A stretch of 30,359 nt of DNA from a virus. Numbering within the stretch: position 1 is the first letter of the stretch; every line of letters begins with the position of its first letter. The translations under genes were made by a program, and so were the position numbers. Location: positions 1-30,359 of IMG/VR virus record IMGVR_UViG_3300035034_001804. One strand, given 5' to 3'. The notes below the pieces were generated by a model. The model made no database searches, was not told the DNA's origin, and saw only the letters and a program-made list of their open reading frames with translations. Positions 1 to 8,831 of the stretch are shown here, piece by piece.

Positions 1-971
1 TCAACACCTACATAACCATCGTATGTTGACGTTCCGTTAGCTTCTACTGGGTGAGTTAAATCTAATTCTAAGTAGATAACACCAGCGTCATCACACACAT
101 CATTATATTCAACAATACCTTTACCGTATTTTTGAGTTACTAATCTGAAAGGAATTTCACCCCCTTGACCAAAAATTACATTACCATCTTGGTCATTTAA
201 ATCACCAGACGCGTTGTTAGTAAGTTTTAAAGATGCCATGAAAGATTCAGTGTCCATTGGGTTACCATCTGGTCCAGTTAATCTTCCTTTGTTCTCTGAA
301 CTAAATCCAGAAACTTGAACAATGACATTCCTTAAAGAACCATCAGTTCCAGTTGGAAGTTCATTTACATTACTTGCAGCTTCAAACTTACCGCTTTCAT
401 TTAACGTTACTAGGTTAAGAGAACCTGTTTGAATTGTTATTTCACCTTTTGATGCATCAAATAATCCATCATTGTAATAAAGGTCATATAGGTTTTTCTC
501 TTGGTATTTTGTTGGAGTATATCCATCAACACCTTTTACAACTGGTAAACCATCTGAACCCATTGAAGTGTGAGCAGAGAATTCAGGACCGTCTTTGTAA
601 GGGTCACCGTAGCTACCACTAGCAGAGTCATATCTAGATGATGTTTGTGGTACAAAGAAGAATAATTTACCAATTGGCATATTCATAGCTTGTACAGATA
701 CAATATCATTAGCTAATAACTTTGAGAATACTCTTCTTACGATAGGGAACACAACAGTTTCGAATGAACCTGAACTTCCAGCGTCAGTAGACTCGTTTAA
801 CAAGTGAGAAGCTTCGTTTTCATATAACTGAGCGATGTTCTCTTTAACGTGACCTTTAAGACCATCTAAGAATCCTAAAGAATTCCATTTGTTGATAGTG
901 TTTTCACGAATTGTTTTCATGTGGTTAAGACCTACATTACCAACTTTACCTGAGGTTAAAAAATTTGACAT
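1..971 (-). CDS. 23: Major capsid protein, T4 gp23-like (3' part cut by window edge)
   Basis: This gene starts at ATG 969-971 and stays open to base 1, giving 323 codons; the C-terminal part lies outside the window. The product would be the hexamer-forming head subunit. The clearest match to T4 gp23 is around residues 70-105, where FPIVRRVF and VQAMNMPIGKLFFF correspond to T4 segments MGMVRRAIPNL and GVQPMNSPTGQVFAL. Just before this, residues 57-60 read LLNE followed by STDAG. T4 gp23 is cleaved after FLTE at residue 65, so E60 is the likely maturation site for the gp21 protease, removing about 60 residues. It follows the gp22-like scaffold by 30 nt, as in T4. The identity comes from recalled family motifs plus gene order. 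Confidence 0.9.
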   Translation of the reverse strand, partial: MSNFLTSGKVGNVGLNHMKTIRENTINKWNSLGFLDGLKGHVKENIAQLYENEASHLLNESTDAGSSGSFETVVFPIVRRVFSKLLANDIVSVQAMNMPIGKLFFFVPQTSSRYDSASGSYGDPYKDGPEFSAHTSMGSDGLPVVKGVDGYTPTKYQEKNLYDLYYNDGLFDASKGEITIQTGSLNLVTLNESGKFEAASNVNELPTGTDGSLRNVIVQVSGFSSENKGRLTGPDGNPMDTESFMASLKLTNNASGDLNDQDGNVIFGQGGEIPFRLVTQKYGKGIVEYNDVCDDAGVIYLELDLTHPVEANGTSTYDGYVGV

Positions 972-1001
972 AATTTATTTATTTAATTTTAATTTACTTT
1001 A

Positions 1002-2612
1002 TTATTTATTTGTTCTTTTCATTAAGTCAAGAACTCTTTTTTGTGCTGGGTCAACATAAGCTGTCGTCTCATTTAATTGATTTGACTGACTTGTACTTTT
1101 CTCAGAACCTAATTTATTTTCAATTGACTCTGTGATAGGAGTTTTTTCACCTAATTGAGAGCTTATTGATTTATACAATTTCTTTGACTCTCCGATTGTA
1201 CTAACCTCTTCATCAAATCTACTTAAGATATTTTGTTTTTCTTCTGAAGTAGTTGAGTGCTCTAAAAATAATTTAGTAGCATAAGTTAAGTTAGTATTAA
1301 ATACGGCAGTCTCAGTAATTGACTTTCTAAAATCTTTAAGAGAGTTTCTGAACATTTCGTTCTCTTCCTTAATCTTTTTAGCTTCACCTAAAAGTGTGTT
1401 ATATTTTGAAATTGCTGTAGCTAATTTCTTTTCTGCAACACTTTCACCTTTAACACCTTTAACATTCTTAGCTCCCGCTCCAACTGGCTGACCAATGTCA
1501 GCTTTTGCTGGTGCTCTGTGCGCTTCACCTTTAGCTTTTGGAATATGCTCTTCAATTGATTCTTCCTCATCCATTTCTGAATTTTTAGATAGACCCATTA
1601 AAGCATTTTTAGCTCTTTGACCGACAGCTCCACCCATTTCCATAAGTTTTTTAAGACCATCGATTATTTCGCCTAATCCAGCTGCGGCTCCTTCGACATC
1701 ACTTCCACCGCCATTGAAACTATCCATTTCCATAACGTGTTCTGCGTGAGCGTCACCACTACCGTTTTGTCCTTCTTCATCAAATCCACCTTCAAGATTA
1801 TCACCTGAAGTTTCAGTGTCAGTAGATGCTTTTTGGTTGTCAATATCTCCTGTGTTAACAGCAGCTACATCTGAACCTTTATTTACATCACTTACTTGTG
1901 GATTATTACTGTTTCCAGCGGTAGCTCCAATTTTAGTTTCTTCATTTACGTCATCTTCTTCTTCTGATAACTCAATTTCGTAAACTACACCCTCATCTTC
2001 TTCTTCTTGCATTTTGTGGTCACCATCTTCCATTTCAGAATTTTCTTCTTCCATTTTATCGTAACCTTCAGCTTCTAAACTAGAAGCTTCCATTTCGCCT
2101 TGGTCGATAAGACTATCACCCTTATCCATCTTCACATTATATTGTGAACCTGATTCTGGGTCTGTAATTACTACCTCATTTGATGATACAACTTCAATTT
2201 CATCATCTCCGCTTAATTTTTTGTAAACTGAGATAACTTCTTCGTCTGATGCACCTGTCATGTCCATTCCGTAGTCTTCGCTACCTTCTCCGTCAAGGCT
2301 TTCACCTTCTTCCTCAGAGTCCATATCCATGTCATCAAGTTCTAGTTCTTCTGAGCCACTTTCTTCAGTGGCATCATCAACTGGTAATTCATCAACGTCA
2401 ACATCAACATCACTGTCAGTGTCAGCATCAACATCTTCGATATCTTCGATATCATAATCATCCTCATTCAAGGATTCTTTTAGCGAACCTGTAATTTCTT
2501 CTTTCGCAACCGAACGAAGTATTTCTTTGGTATTCGAATTTATATTCTCTTCAATAAGATTAAATTCCGCTAAGGCTTCTTCTATAATAGACTTGTTTTT
2601 TTCGTCTTTCAT
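1002..2612 (-). CDS. 22: Prohead scaffold (core) protein, gp22-like, strongly acidic
   Basis: This 536-residue protein lies between the protease and the major capsid gene, the position of T4 gene 22, and is probably the internal scaffold that is degraded during head maturation. Residues about 50-240 are extremely rich in Asp and Glu. Residues about 385-500 look helical and coiled-coil-like with many Lys and Glu. The protein is about twice the length of T4 gp22 (269 residues) because of the acidic and Gly/Asn-rich regions. Possible gp21-type cleavage motifs are SLNE (ending at residue 50), PITE and QLNE near the C-terminus. The leader is about 50 nt from the late-type box at 2670-2678. The assignment rests mainly on position and composition, since scaffolds diverge quickly. 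Confidence 0.75.
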   Translation of the reverse strand: MKDEKNKSIIEEALAEFNLIEENINSNTKEILRSVAKEEITGSLKESLNEDDYDIEDIEDVDADTDSDVDVDVDELPVDDATEESGSEELELDDMDMDSEEEGESLDGEGSEDYGMDMTGASDEEVISVYKKLSGDDEIEVVSSNEVVITDPESGSQYNVKMDKGDSLIDQGEMEASSLEAEGYDKMEEENSEMEDGDHKMQEEEDEGVVYEIELSEEEDDVNEETKIGATAGNSNNPQVSDVNKGSDVAAVNTGDIDNQKASTDTETSGDNLEGGFDEEGQNGSGDAHAEHVMEMDSFNGGGSDVEGAAAGLGEIIDGLKKLMEMGGAVGQRAKNALMGLSKNSEMDEEESIEEHIPKAKGEAHRAPAKADIGQPVGAGAKNVKGVKGESVAEKKLATAISKYNTLLGEAKKIKEENEMFRNSLKDFRKSITETAVFNTNLTYATKLFLEHSTTSEEKQNILSRFDEEVSTIGESKKLYKSISSQLGEKTPITESIENKLGSEKSTSQSNQLNETTAYVDPAQKRVLDLMKRTNK

Positions 2613-2669
2613 TTGGTTATAATTTTTTATAATTTAAATTATTACACAGTAAATTTTGTGTGTTTACTT

Positions 2670-2678
2670 AATAAATAT
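2670..2678 (-). promoter_or_regulatory. Putative late promoter box upstream of scaffold gene
   Basis: On the minus strand this reads ATATTTATT, one of about ten copies of ATATTTAT(A/T) ahead of late-type genes. It lies 57 nt before the gp22-like start, inside the 134-nt intergenic space after the protease gene. That space is otherwise AT-rich and shows no ORF. Confidence 0.5.
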
Positions 2679-2746
2679 GTATTATTTCTACAAAACACAT
2701 GATTTTAGTAAAAAAAATTATTATTAAGTATTTAAGCTATTAAAAT

Positions 2747-4558
2747 CTAAATTAAAAACTTGTTTAATTTATCAATTAATAGATTGTCTTTCTTCATTTT
2801 AGATTCCATAAATGGCTGTGCGTCAGACTTATTGTTGAACATATAAGAACCTGGCGTACTAGGACTAGTTACTATATCCCAACATATGATTTCGAAATCA
2901 TCTTGTACAATTAATTTACCATTTATATTATCTAACGAACCAACACCCCTAGAAGATACACCTACACGGATTCCCTTTCTTAACATGTTAGCTATTTGGT
3001 CACCCTCACAAGATATTATACCTTGGTTAATAAAACCAGGTGACATGATGATTTCGACTTCACCAACTAAGGTTGTACCTTCCCACCATATTTTTTTAAT
3101 TTCATGTGATACATTTCTATTTGAAATAACAGATGACTCTGGGTGGTCACTATTGTGTGTCCAAGAAATTTTACCATTATGTCTCATTAACCAAGTTCCA
3201 TTATCAACAGTAACACAATAAACATTATCATTAAATGGTATTTTTTCTGCTTTAGTAAAACGTGTATCTAGTGAAATCCCCTTAGAACGTCTTTCAGAAA
3301 TGATATGCAATGGTTTAGAATTAGACGCTTCTATTAATCGCTTAGTTTTAACTTTACGTTTAACTAATTCTAACATCCCATCAGTTTCAACCTCTTCATT
3401 AATTATTTTAGTATCTGTAATATACCTATCTTCTGGTATGCGGGTATTAAAAGTTGCGCCATTAGAAATCTTAAGCATAATTTCAAAAACGTCTTCTGAT
3501 AATTTATCTGAAATAGTATAATATTCTTTCATTAATTTACCATTTTTATCACTTCTATTTCTACCATCCCCTAAAAGCATCCAATCTAATAAAATATTCA
3601 ATAAATTAACATTCCAATTTTTTGCGTAATTAGGTATATATTTTTCTTCGGAATTTCCTAAATCAAATAGAAAATTATATAATGGTTTATCATAAATTAT
3701 GAATTGTCTATCATCACTAATCGAATATTCAAATGGTAACTCATTTAATAAGTTTATTATTTTTTCTGAAGATTCTTTTTTAACCTGAGTAATAGTAACC
3801 GAATTTTTATTTTTACCCCCTCTAGTTCCAGAGCAATGACCATCAGCGATAAATATACCTAGAAATCTAGCCCATAATTCAGAATCTATTTCATAATTCG
3901 AATTCGGGATATTTATTTTTTTAGAATCCTCACCAACCCACTCACCTGAATTTTTAATATATGAATGTGAAACTTTAGAATCACCATTATTAATTTTATC
4001 ATATAATTCTTCAGCTGTTAAAATATATGGCTTGTCATTCCTATCCCATAAAACAATTTTATGTTTTTTGGTTACTAACATATCTAATGATGAAGAGTTG
4101 TATATATGAATCATATCATCATTATATTTTTTATCTGTGGTTCTAGAAACTGATTGTACTTCTAATTCATTAGTGTTAGTATTTAAAGTGAATATCTCAT
4201 CACCAATAACCATATCTTGAATTTCCCTCCAACCGTCTTTAGTAAATATTTCAGTACCTCTTGGTACGCATTCACCAATAGATAATCTTTGGTCAATTAA
4301 CTCTTGATATCTGTTCGCTTCTCTCCTTAAAATGTCTTCTGGATATATCCTACCATTTCTGTTTTCAATACCATATTTTTGTAGAATTACAAATAGAACT
4401 AACGGTTCAGCCATAACAGGGCCATTACCAACTTTATTAACTTCTGAAATAAAAGATTTATTTCTAATGTCACTAGGTTCAATAAAACCAGCGTCACCTT
4501 CAATCAATAAACCGCTACCAGTTTTTCCACCTCTTAATATTTTATAATCATTGGTCAT
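2747..4558 (-). CDS. 21: Prohead maturation protease, gp21-like, interrupted by an intein
   Basis: This is the head maturation serine protease that cleaves scaffold and capsid proteins. The 603-residue precursor splits into extein residues 1-96 and 470-603 (230 residues together, close to T4 gp21 at 212) and a 373-residue intein. After splicing the junction reads SIGE-SDHPESS, restoring the GExDHP motif that holds the catalytic His in phage prohead proteases. The catalytic Ser is probably in GVSSRG, about residues 533-538. Both halves look intact. The gene begins 16 nt after a late-type box and directly follows a terminator, so it starts its own late unit. The function is well supported by motif, size and position; splicing activity is inferred from intact intein motifs. 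Confidence 0.9.
   Translation of the reverse strand: MTNDYKILRGGKTGSGLLIEGDAGFIEPSDIRNKSFISEVNKVGNGPVMAEPLVLFVILQKYGIENRNGRIYPEDILRREANRYQELIDQRLSIGECVPRGTEIFTKDGWREIQDMVIGDEIFTLNTNTNELEVQSVSRTTDKKYNDDMIHIYNSSSLDMLVTKKHKIVLWDRNDKPYILTAEELYDKINNGDSKVSHSYIKNSGEWVGEDSKKINIPNSNYEIDSELWARFLGIFIADGHCSGTRGGKNKNSVTITQVKKESSEKIINLLNELPFEYSISDDRQFIIYDKPLYNFLFDLGNSEEKYIPNYAKNWNVNLLNILLDWMLLGDGRNRSDKNGKLMKEYYTISDKLSEDVFEIMLKISNGATFNTRIPEDRYITDTKIINEEVETDGMLELVKRKVKTKRLIEASNSKPLHIISERRSKGISLDTRFTKAEKIPFNDNVYCVTVDNGTWLMRHNGKISWTHNSDHPESSVISNRNVSHEIKKIWWEGTTLVGEVEIIMSPGFINQGIISCEGDQIANMLRKGIRVGVSSRGVGSLDNINGKLIVQDDFEIICWDIVTSPSTPGSYMFNNKSDAQPFMESKMKKDNLLIDKLNKFLI
3152..4270 (-). mobile_element. Intein with LAGLIDADG endonuclease inside gp21 protease
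   Basis: This is a 373-residue in-frame insertion, precursor residues 97-469. It starts with Cys (TGC at 4268-4270) followed by PRGTEIFTKDGW (block A). It has a TKKH block B and two LAGLIDADG-type helices, LGIFIADG and LLDWMLLGDG. It ends in WTHN followed by Ser (the Asn codon is 3152-3154). It therefore has a standard class 1 layout: Cys1, penultimate His, terminal Asn and Ser +1. Both homing helices keep an acidic residue, so the endonuclease may be active. The insertion lies one residue before the Asp of the DHP catalytic motif, a site where errors would be lethal. Confidence 0.92.
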
Positions 4559-4574
4559 CTTTAAATGCTTTGTC

Positions 4575-4583
4575 TATAAATAT
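4575..4583 (-). promoter_or_regulatory. Putative late promoter box upstream of protease gene
   Basis: The minus strand reads ATATTTATA, 16 nt before the gp21 start and immediately downstream of the terminator at 4594-4624. This places the start of a new late unit here. Confidence 0.55.
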
Positions 4584-4593
4584 GTTAATAAAA

Positions 4594-4624
4594 TAAAAAA
4601 AGCCTAATCTTAAACGATTAGGCT
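4594..4624 (-). terminator. Rho-independent terminator with the stop codon in its loop
   Basis: A perfect 9-bp stem (AGCCTAATC with GATTAGGCT, 4601-4609 and 4616-4624) encloses a 6-nt loop and, on the minus strand, is followed by a run of T. The TAA stop of the 159-residue gene (4610-4612) is in the loop, so coding sequence and terminator overlap. It separates the cupin/membrane-protein unit from the protease unit. Confidence 0.85.
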
Positions 4625-5089
4625 TTCATTTGCTACTTTTAGTGCTTCTTCCTTATGTTTATAAAACTCGAAATGTCGATGTCTATTAAATATCTCTTTA
4701 CATGCGGTTTCACTTAACTTATTCATTTCATCCAACAACGTATTATTATTCAGTTTATAATTACCTCTTTGATATAGAGTCACTTCGCAACTCATGAAAC
4801 TAGGTTTATCACCTGATATCCCAGACTCTCTCATATCCATATCCACGATAACTATATCGTTATGGAATATATCTGTGTTTATATCTCTATATAAATAACT
4901 TTTAATTTTTTTAGTTAGGTCAGTAATAATCCTCTTATAATTATTACTTTCATCATAACTAATCGTGTTGGACCACGAACTAAATTTGATATATATGCTC
5001 TTTGGGTCGTTTTTGTCTACGGAACCAAAATGTGTATTTAAGTTATTATCGATTTGTATTTCTTTCTCTGTACCTCTGCTTTTTTTCAT
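4610..5089 (-). CDS. Hypothetical protein (159 aa), last gene before terminator
   Basis: I do not recognise this protein. It is soluble and mixed charge, with no membrane segment. The middle (about residues 70-115) alternates hydrophobic and polar residues, for example DIVIVDMDM and SCEVTLYQRG, as in beta strands. The C-terminal 40 residues look helical. It lies 49 nt downstream of the cupin gene and ends inside a terminator, so it is the last gene of the unit that starts at 6734. This unit occupies the place of T4 genes 67 and 68, but I see no similarity to them. Confidence 0.75.
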   Translation of the reverse strand: MKKSRGTEKEIQIDNNLNTHFGSVDKNDPKSIYIKFSSWSNTISYDESNNYKRIITDLTKKIKSYLYRDINTDIFHNDIVIVDMDMRESGISGDKPSFMSCEVTLYQRGNYKLNNNTLLDEMNKLSETACKEIFNRHRHFEFYKHKEEALKVANESLIV

Positions 5090-5138
5090 ACTTCAAGTAT
5101 AATGGAAAAAAATGGATTAGTCAATATTTGGTAAAACT

Positions 5139-5663
5139 TTATTTTAATATCTCTAAATTATTAAGCGATTTTAATGCTTTGTCTATCTGGATAGGTGAAA
5201 GTAAATCATCTAAATTTGACTTCTTAGAGTGTAAAGAATAAACTAAAGCTTTTTTTGGGCCAGAAACCAAGTAATGCATCTCGTTAGGTCCAAATTTATA
5301 AACATCACCTTTTTTATATTCACAACCAATGGTTTCATTAATTATAGTACCTTCTAATATTAACCCATATTCATATCTTTCGTCATGCTTATGTGGTATC
5401 ACATAAGAGTATGGGTCATAGCTAGTAATAAAAGCTTTGCATTCACTCATATTCGTTTTAAGAATCATGACTTCAACCCCTTTAGAAATCTCTTTAGGTA
5501 ATTTTTGCCATGTGTCTGTAACTAAAACAATCTCTATTGGAGTAACGTCAGGGAAGGACATAATTAAACCATCAAACTTATCTTTGATTTTCTTTAGACC
5601 ATCAACGGCCTTATTGTAATTTTCATTTTTCTTTCCAAAAATGTTATCTATAAAACTGTTCAT
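5139..5663 (-). CDS. Cupin-domain protein
   Basis: This is a 174-residue protein whose centre carries a cupin metal-binding signature. PHKHDERYEYG (about residues 90-100) supplies two His and a Glu, and GPNEMHYL (about 127-134) supplies the third His, with the glycine-rich GDVYKFGP turn between them. This is the ChrR/anti-sigma or sugar-isomerase-like single-domain cupin pattern. The substrate is unknown. The first 60 residues are helical and not part of the fold. The start overlaps the stop of the 99-residue gene in an ATGA arrangement, so translation is probably coupled. A cupin inside the head-gene cluster is unusual. The fold is well supported; any role is not. Confidence 0.8.
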   Translation of the reverse strand: MNSFIDNIFGKKNENYNKAVDGLKKIKDKFDGLIMSFPDVTPIEIVLVTDTWQKLPKEISKGVEVMILKTNMSECKAFITSYDPYSYVIPHKHDERYEYGLILEGTIINETIGCEYKKGDVYKFGPNEMHYLVSGPKKALVYSLHSKKSNLDDLLSPIQIDKALKSLNNLEILK

Positions 5664-5959
5664 AAACCTCTTTCAGTAACTATCATCTTTATTTCCCTTA
5701 ATAAAACTAAAATTTCTTCGTTAACTTTAGTGCTTTTCTCACCTAACTTTTCGTTCCTAACGTCTAACTTATCACTCTTTTCTTCCCATAGGGTTGTAAG
5801 TTTGATGACGTCTTTAGCTAACTCGTCTTTATCATTTTCAGCTTTCTTTAATCTATCAGCCAACCAGTATATAGCAGCACCCATAACAACCACCACTGGC
5901 GCTTGCTGCAATAACCAATTAATTATGTTTACATCTGCTTGAAATAGTATATGAGTCAT
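5660..5959 (-). CDS. Small membrane-anchored coiled-coil protein
   Basis: The 99-residue product has one hydrophobic segment at about residues 13-33 (IINWLLQQAPVVVVMGAAIYWL). From about residue 36 to the end it is a charged helix rich in Lys, Glu, Asp and Leu, consistent with a coiled coil. A short N-terminus, one membrane span and a long cytoplasmic or periplasmic helix are common in phage holin-like, spanin-like and superinfection-exclusion proteins, but no specific family is recognised. It starts 1 nt after the stop of the 257-residue gene and shares ATGA with the cupin gene, so the three are one translational unit. Confidence 0.75.
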   Translation of the reverse strand: MTHILFQADVNIINWLLQQAPVVVVMGAAIYWLADRLKKAENDKDELAKDVIKLTTLWEEKSDKLDVRNEKLGEKSTKVNEEILVLLREIKMIVTERGL

Positions 5960-5960
5960 T

Positions 5961-6734
5961 TTAATTTAATGTTTCTTTTAAATAACTAAGCTCAGTCATT
6001 TCACTAATAAAAGTCTCTGGGTTATAGTCGTACCTTAGTACTTTATCTTTAACTCTTAAAAAAGTATCTTTTTCTTCAATTGAACATTCCTCTTTCAATT
6101 TAGTATTTATAACATCTAAACATTCTCTTATTGTTGTTTTGTAAAGGTCTTTCTTTTGAGATTCATCACCGTTAATAATGGTTCTAATAACTTTCTTTTC
6201 ACTTTCTGAAACAGTAGAGTATTTTTTATTGAACTTCTCAATCATTATTGGAGCCAAGAATTTATTAGTGTAAGGTTCAACCTTAGTGTTCTCAGTCATA
6301 ATCTTTTTACCTGTGAAATTATTCAGGTACATTCTAGATTCAACAATAGATGATAAATTCTTAGCAGACCTAGGTGTTACGGTTAACCTATAGATGTGCT
6401 CATGTAACTCTTTATTGTCATAATCCTCAATTAACATATAACCGTTCTTATTTAAAAACTTAGTTAGTTTATTGTTACATTCATTAACCTTATTAACATC
6501 TAATTTACTCAATAGAGATAAACATTCATCAACAAATAGTTTAGAATTTTCCAAGTCTTCATTTACTTTATTCTCTAAACTATCATAAACTTCAAATTGT
6601 ACTCTTAGTGTTGAATTCTCTTTAAGGGTTTTAGCGTAGGCTTTAAAAACTTTTCTGTTTTTATTATTACCTTCGACGATTCCATCTATTAAAATATCCT
6701 TAAAAGTTTCATGTATTTGACCAAAATTTTGCAT
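5961..6734 (-). CDS. Hypothetical protein between portal and protease genes (257 aa)
   Basis: This is an unrecognised, predominantly helical and charged protein with no membrane segment. It is the first gene of the unit 6734-4610 and starts 13 nt after a late-type box. Its place between portal and protease corresponds to T4 genes 67/68, which encode internal head core proteins, so a core or head-assembly role is possible by position only. It contains KVNE motifs that could be cleaved by the gp21-like protease, but also long unbroken charged stretches, so this is weak. Confidence 0.75.
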   Translation of the reverse strand: MQNFGQIHETFKDILIDGIVEGNNKNRKVFKAYAKTLKENSTLRVQFEVYDSLENKVNEDLENSKLFVDECLSLLSKLDVNKVNECNNKLTKFLNKNGYMLIEDYDNKELHEHIYRLTVTPRSAKNLSSIVESRMYLNNFTGKKIMTENTKVEPYTNKFLAPIMIEKFNKKYSTVSESEKKVIRTIINGDESQKKDLYKTTIRECLDVINTKLKEECSIEEKDTFLRVKDKVLRYDYNPETFISEMTELSYLKETLN

Positions 6735-6747
6735 TGTTCTTTTTTAT

Positions 6748-6756
6748 TATAAATAT
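6748..6756 (-). promoter_or_regulatory. Putative late promoter box
   Basis: The minus strand reads ATATTTATA, 13 nt before the ATG of the 257-residue gene and inside the 47-nt gap after the portal gene. Confidence 0.55.
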
Positions 6757-6781
6757 GGTCAATATGCAATAAAAAACAACT

Positions 6782-8800
6782 TTACTCATTAATATCTTCA
6801 GTCTCGCCCAATTTATCATCAATTTCATTTATCATAGAATCCATTGTTTTGTTAAATTTAACTGATTTATCATAAAATTTAGTTACCTCATTTTTCTTTT
6901 TCTTTTCAGCCTTTTTACTCTCATCTAACATGTTAATGAATTTATTAACTGAACTATTTTTAGGGTTACGTTTTAAATTTTCGTTAATTATCTTACCTTT
7001 CTTTTTCTTAGACTCATCAGTGGTGTCTTCAGTATCTACATCGGCATTATCCGCACCAGCGTCATCTAAAGGTTCGGTATCACCAAAACCACCGTCTTCA
7101 ACGTCAGTATCATCTAAGTCTAAACCATTATCGTCAAAGCCACCACCAAAGCCACCGCCGACACTACCAGTGTTACCACCACCATCGGGTCCGTCACCTT
7201 CCTCATCAACAACACCACCTAGTCTGGCCATTTCCATATCACCATAAACTCTATCAACGTTATCAAACACACCTGTATTCTTAATAACATTACCTGTGTT
7301 TTCTAACTCTTGAGCCGCAGCCTTTTCAATTCTTTGTTCAAGTAAATCCTGTTTTATTTCTTCATCACTCCAACCTAATATCTCTCTTTTAGCCCTAGTC
7401 ATAGACATTGCACCAAAACCATTTCCAGAATCAGCAACTGCATCTTTATATAGATTAACCTTGGCCGCTGTATGTTCAACTTTAAGCATTTCAGCTTGTG
7501 TAGATGGGTTATTTAATGTAAGTGTAAAATTATCTAAATCATCAGTAAAACCTAATAAATGTAAGTGAATTATAGCAATTTTATTCAGCTCGTGTAAAAG
7601 GGCTTGTTGTATTCTATTGATTGTTCTAGAAAATCTAATATCTAGCAATGCTAAATTCTTACCCTCACCTTGAGCTTCTTCAAAACCTAAGAAGGTTTTA
7701 GGTACCCTTAACGCCGTAAATAACTTTCTTTGTAGGTATTCAATATCAGCAATCTGGTCTAAGTTCTGAGCACCAGGTAAGGTATCAATAGGGGTTTGAG
7801 CATTTTCATCCCTAACTGGTATAAAAATATCTTGGTCAATACCTAATTGATTATACCTGACATCCATTTGACCTGTTTGAGGGTCAATAAGTGGGGTACG
7901 CTTAAATCTATTAGCAATATCATCAACATAACCACTAACGTCTTCATTATCTATGTTACCAACATAAACTTTATAGACACGTCTTTCTGGTGCCCTAGTT
8001 ACCCTATAAACTAACATAGCATCCTCAGCCAGTATCAATTGTTTCCATATACGCCTAGCTTTCTCTAAAAATGAAGTACCATAAGGTAATTTCCTATCAT
8101 CACCTAATAGTCTAAAGTGACCTATTTGCCATGATTGAAATGTCATCTCATTTCTCTTCCAATAAAATTGTGTTTTATTTCTAGCCTCATCTTGATTTAC
8201 ATCAGATAGTTGCGATGGGGATATAACACCTCTAATGTCATTCTCTCTTCTTTCGATTTCAAAGTTAGGTAGCTGTCTAACACCAACAACACCAGCTTTA
8301 CTATTAATGTTTAGGTGTACAAAGTTGTCGCCATACTTACATAAATTCCTAGACCACATAGGTAGTGAAGTGTGTATGTCTAATCTATTAATGAATAAAT
8401 CCTGCAATATTCTTTTAACCCTCTTACTACCAGAGTATATGTTTATTACATCACCCTTATCATTAGGGGTTGTAGACTCTTCCATGAATATATCCAATGT
8501 GGCAGAAATCTCTGGATAGAATTCCATTGTTTCAAAATCCGAATATGACCCAACTCTAGTTGTTTCATAGTGTATTGCTTGTTGATAAAGCTCACCATCT
8601 ACTTTAGTCCACTGACCTTGTAAGTACTTATCTTGTTGAGCTTGCAACTTAGCAGTCTCGTATTCCTCTTTTGATTTAGTTTTTAGTAATTCAGTACCAT
8701 TACCCAATGAATATCTATTGGTTTTTTTAACCTCTGGATTTATCCCCTCTTTACCGAAGACATTGCTTAATTTTTGAAATACTGTTGGTTTTTCTGCCAT
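6782..8800 (-). CDS. 20: Portal vertex protein, gp20-like, with long acidic C-terminal tail
   Basis: This is the dodecameric head-tail connector through which DNA is packaged. The 672-residue protein is longer than T4 gp20 (524). Residues 1 to about 500 form the portal core, including the GYVDDIANRFKR, YLQRKLFTALRVPKTFLGF and QALLHELNKIAIIHLHLLGF regions typical of T4-like portals. From about 530 a Gly/Asp-rich linker leads into a basic tail with DESKKKKG, IINE and SMINE motifs, which may be cleaved or bind scaffold. The gene is followed by gp21/22/23 homologues and preceded by terminase. It starts 31 nt after an ATATTTACA box. Family assignment is confident; the role of the tail is not known. 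Confidence 0.88.
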   Translation of the reverse strand: MAEKPTVFQKLSNVFGKEGINPEVKKTNRYSLGNGTELLKTKSKEEYETAKLQAQQDKYLQGQWTKVDGELYQQAIHYETTRVGSYSDFETMEFYPEISATLDIFMEESTTPNDKGDVINIYSGSKRVKRILQDLFINRLDIHTSLPMWSRNLCKYGDNFVHLNINSKAGVVGVRQLPNFEIERRENDIRGVISPSQLSDVNQDEARNKTQFYWKRNEMTFQSWQIGHFRLLGDDRKLPYGTSFLEKARRIWKQLILAEDAMLVYRVTRAPERRVYKVYVGNIDNEDVSGYVDDIANRFKRTPLIDPQTGQMDVRYNQLGIDQDIFIPVRDENAQTPIDTLPGAQNLDQIADIEYLQRKLFTALRVPKTFLGFEEAQGEGKNLALLDIRFSRTINRIQQALLHELNKIAIIHLHLLGFTDDLDNFTLTLNNPSTQAEMLKVEHTAAKVNLYKDAVADSGNGFGAMSMTRAKREILGWSDEEIKQDLLEQRIEKAAAQELENTGNVIKNTGVFDNVDRVYGDMEMARLGGVVDEEGDGPDGGGNTGSVGGGFGGGFDDNGLDLDDTDVEDGGFGDTEPLDDAGADNADVDTEDTTDESKKKKGKIINENLKRNPKNSSVNKFINMLDESKKAEKKKKNEVTKFYDKSVKFNKTMDSMINEIDDKLGETEDINE

Positions 8801-8831
8801 TTTAATTTATTTTATTAATGATACTATATAT

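Noticed and set aside
2658-2700. Short inverted repeat TGTGTTT/AAACACA around the late box before the scaffold gene
   Set aside because: It is only 7 bp, does not cover the gp22 start region and is not followed by a T run, so neither a terminator nor a translation control is supported.
5096-5124. Near-perfect E. coli sigma-70 promoter on the minus strand (TTGACT, 17-nt spacer, TATACT) before the 159-aa gene
   Set aside because: It would give an almost leaderless RNA, and the other promoters are of the Bacteroidetes type, which does not use this consensus. In such AT-rich DNA a chance match is likely.
6930-7247. Plus-strand ORF of 105 codons opposite the portal gene, Ser/Pro-rich
   Set aside because: It is antisense to the Gly/Asp-rich tail of the portal; the composition is what the complement of Asp/Gly codons gives, and no promoter or start context supports it. 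Other antisense ORFs of 60-110 codons, such as those opposite terminase and the LRR gene, were dropped for the same reason.
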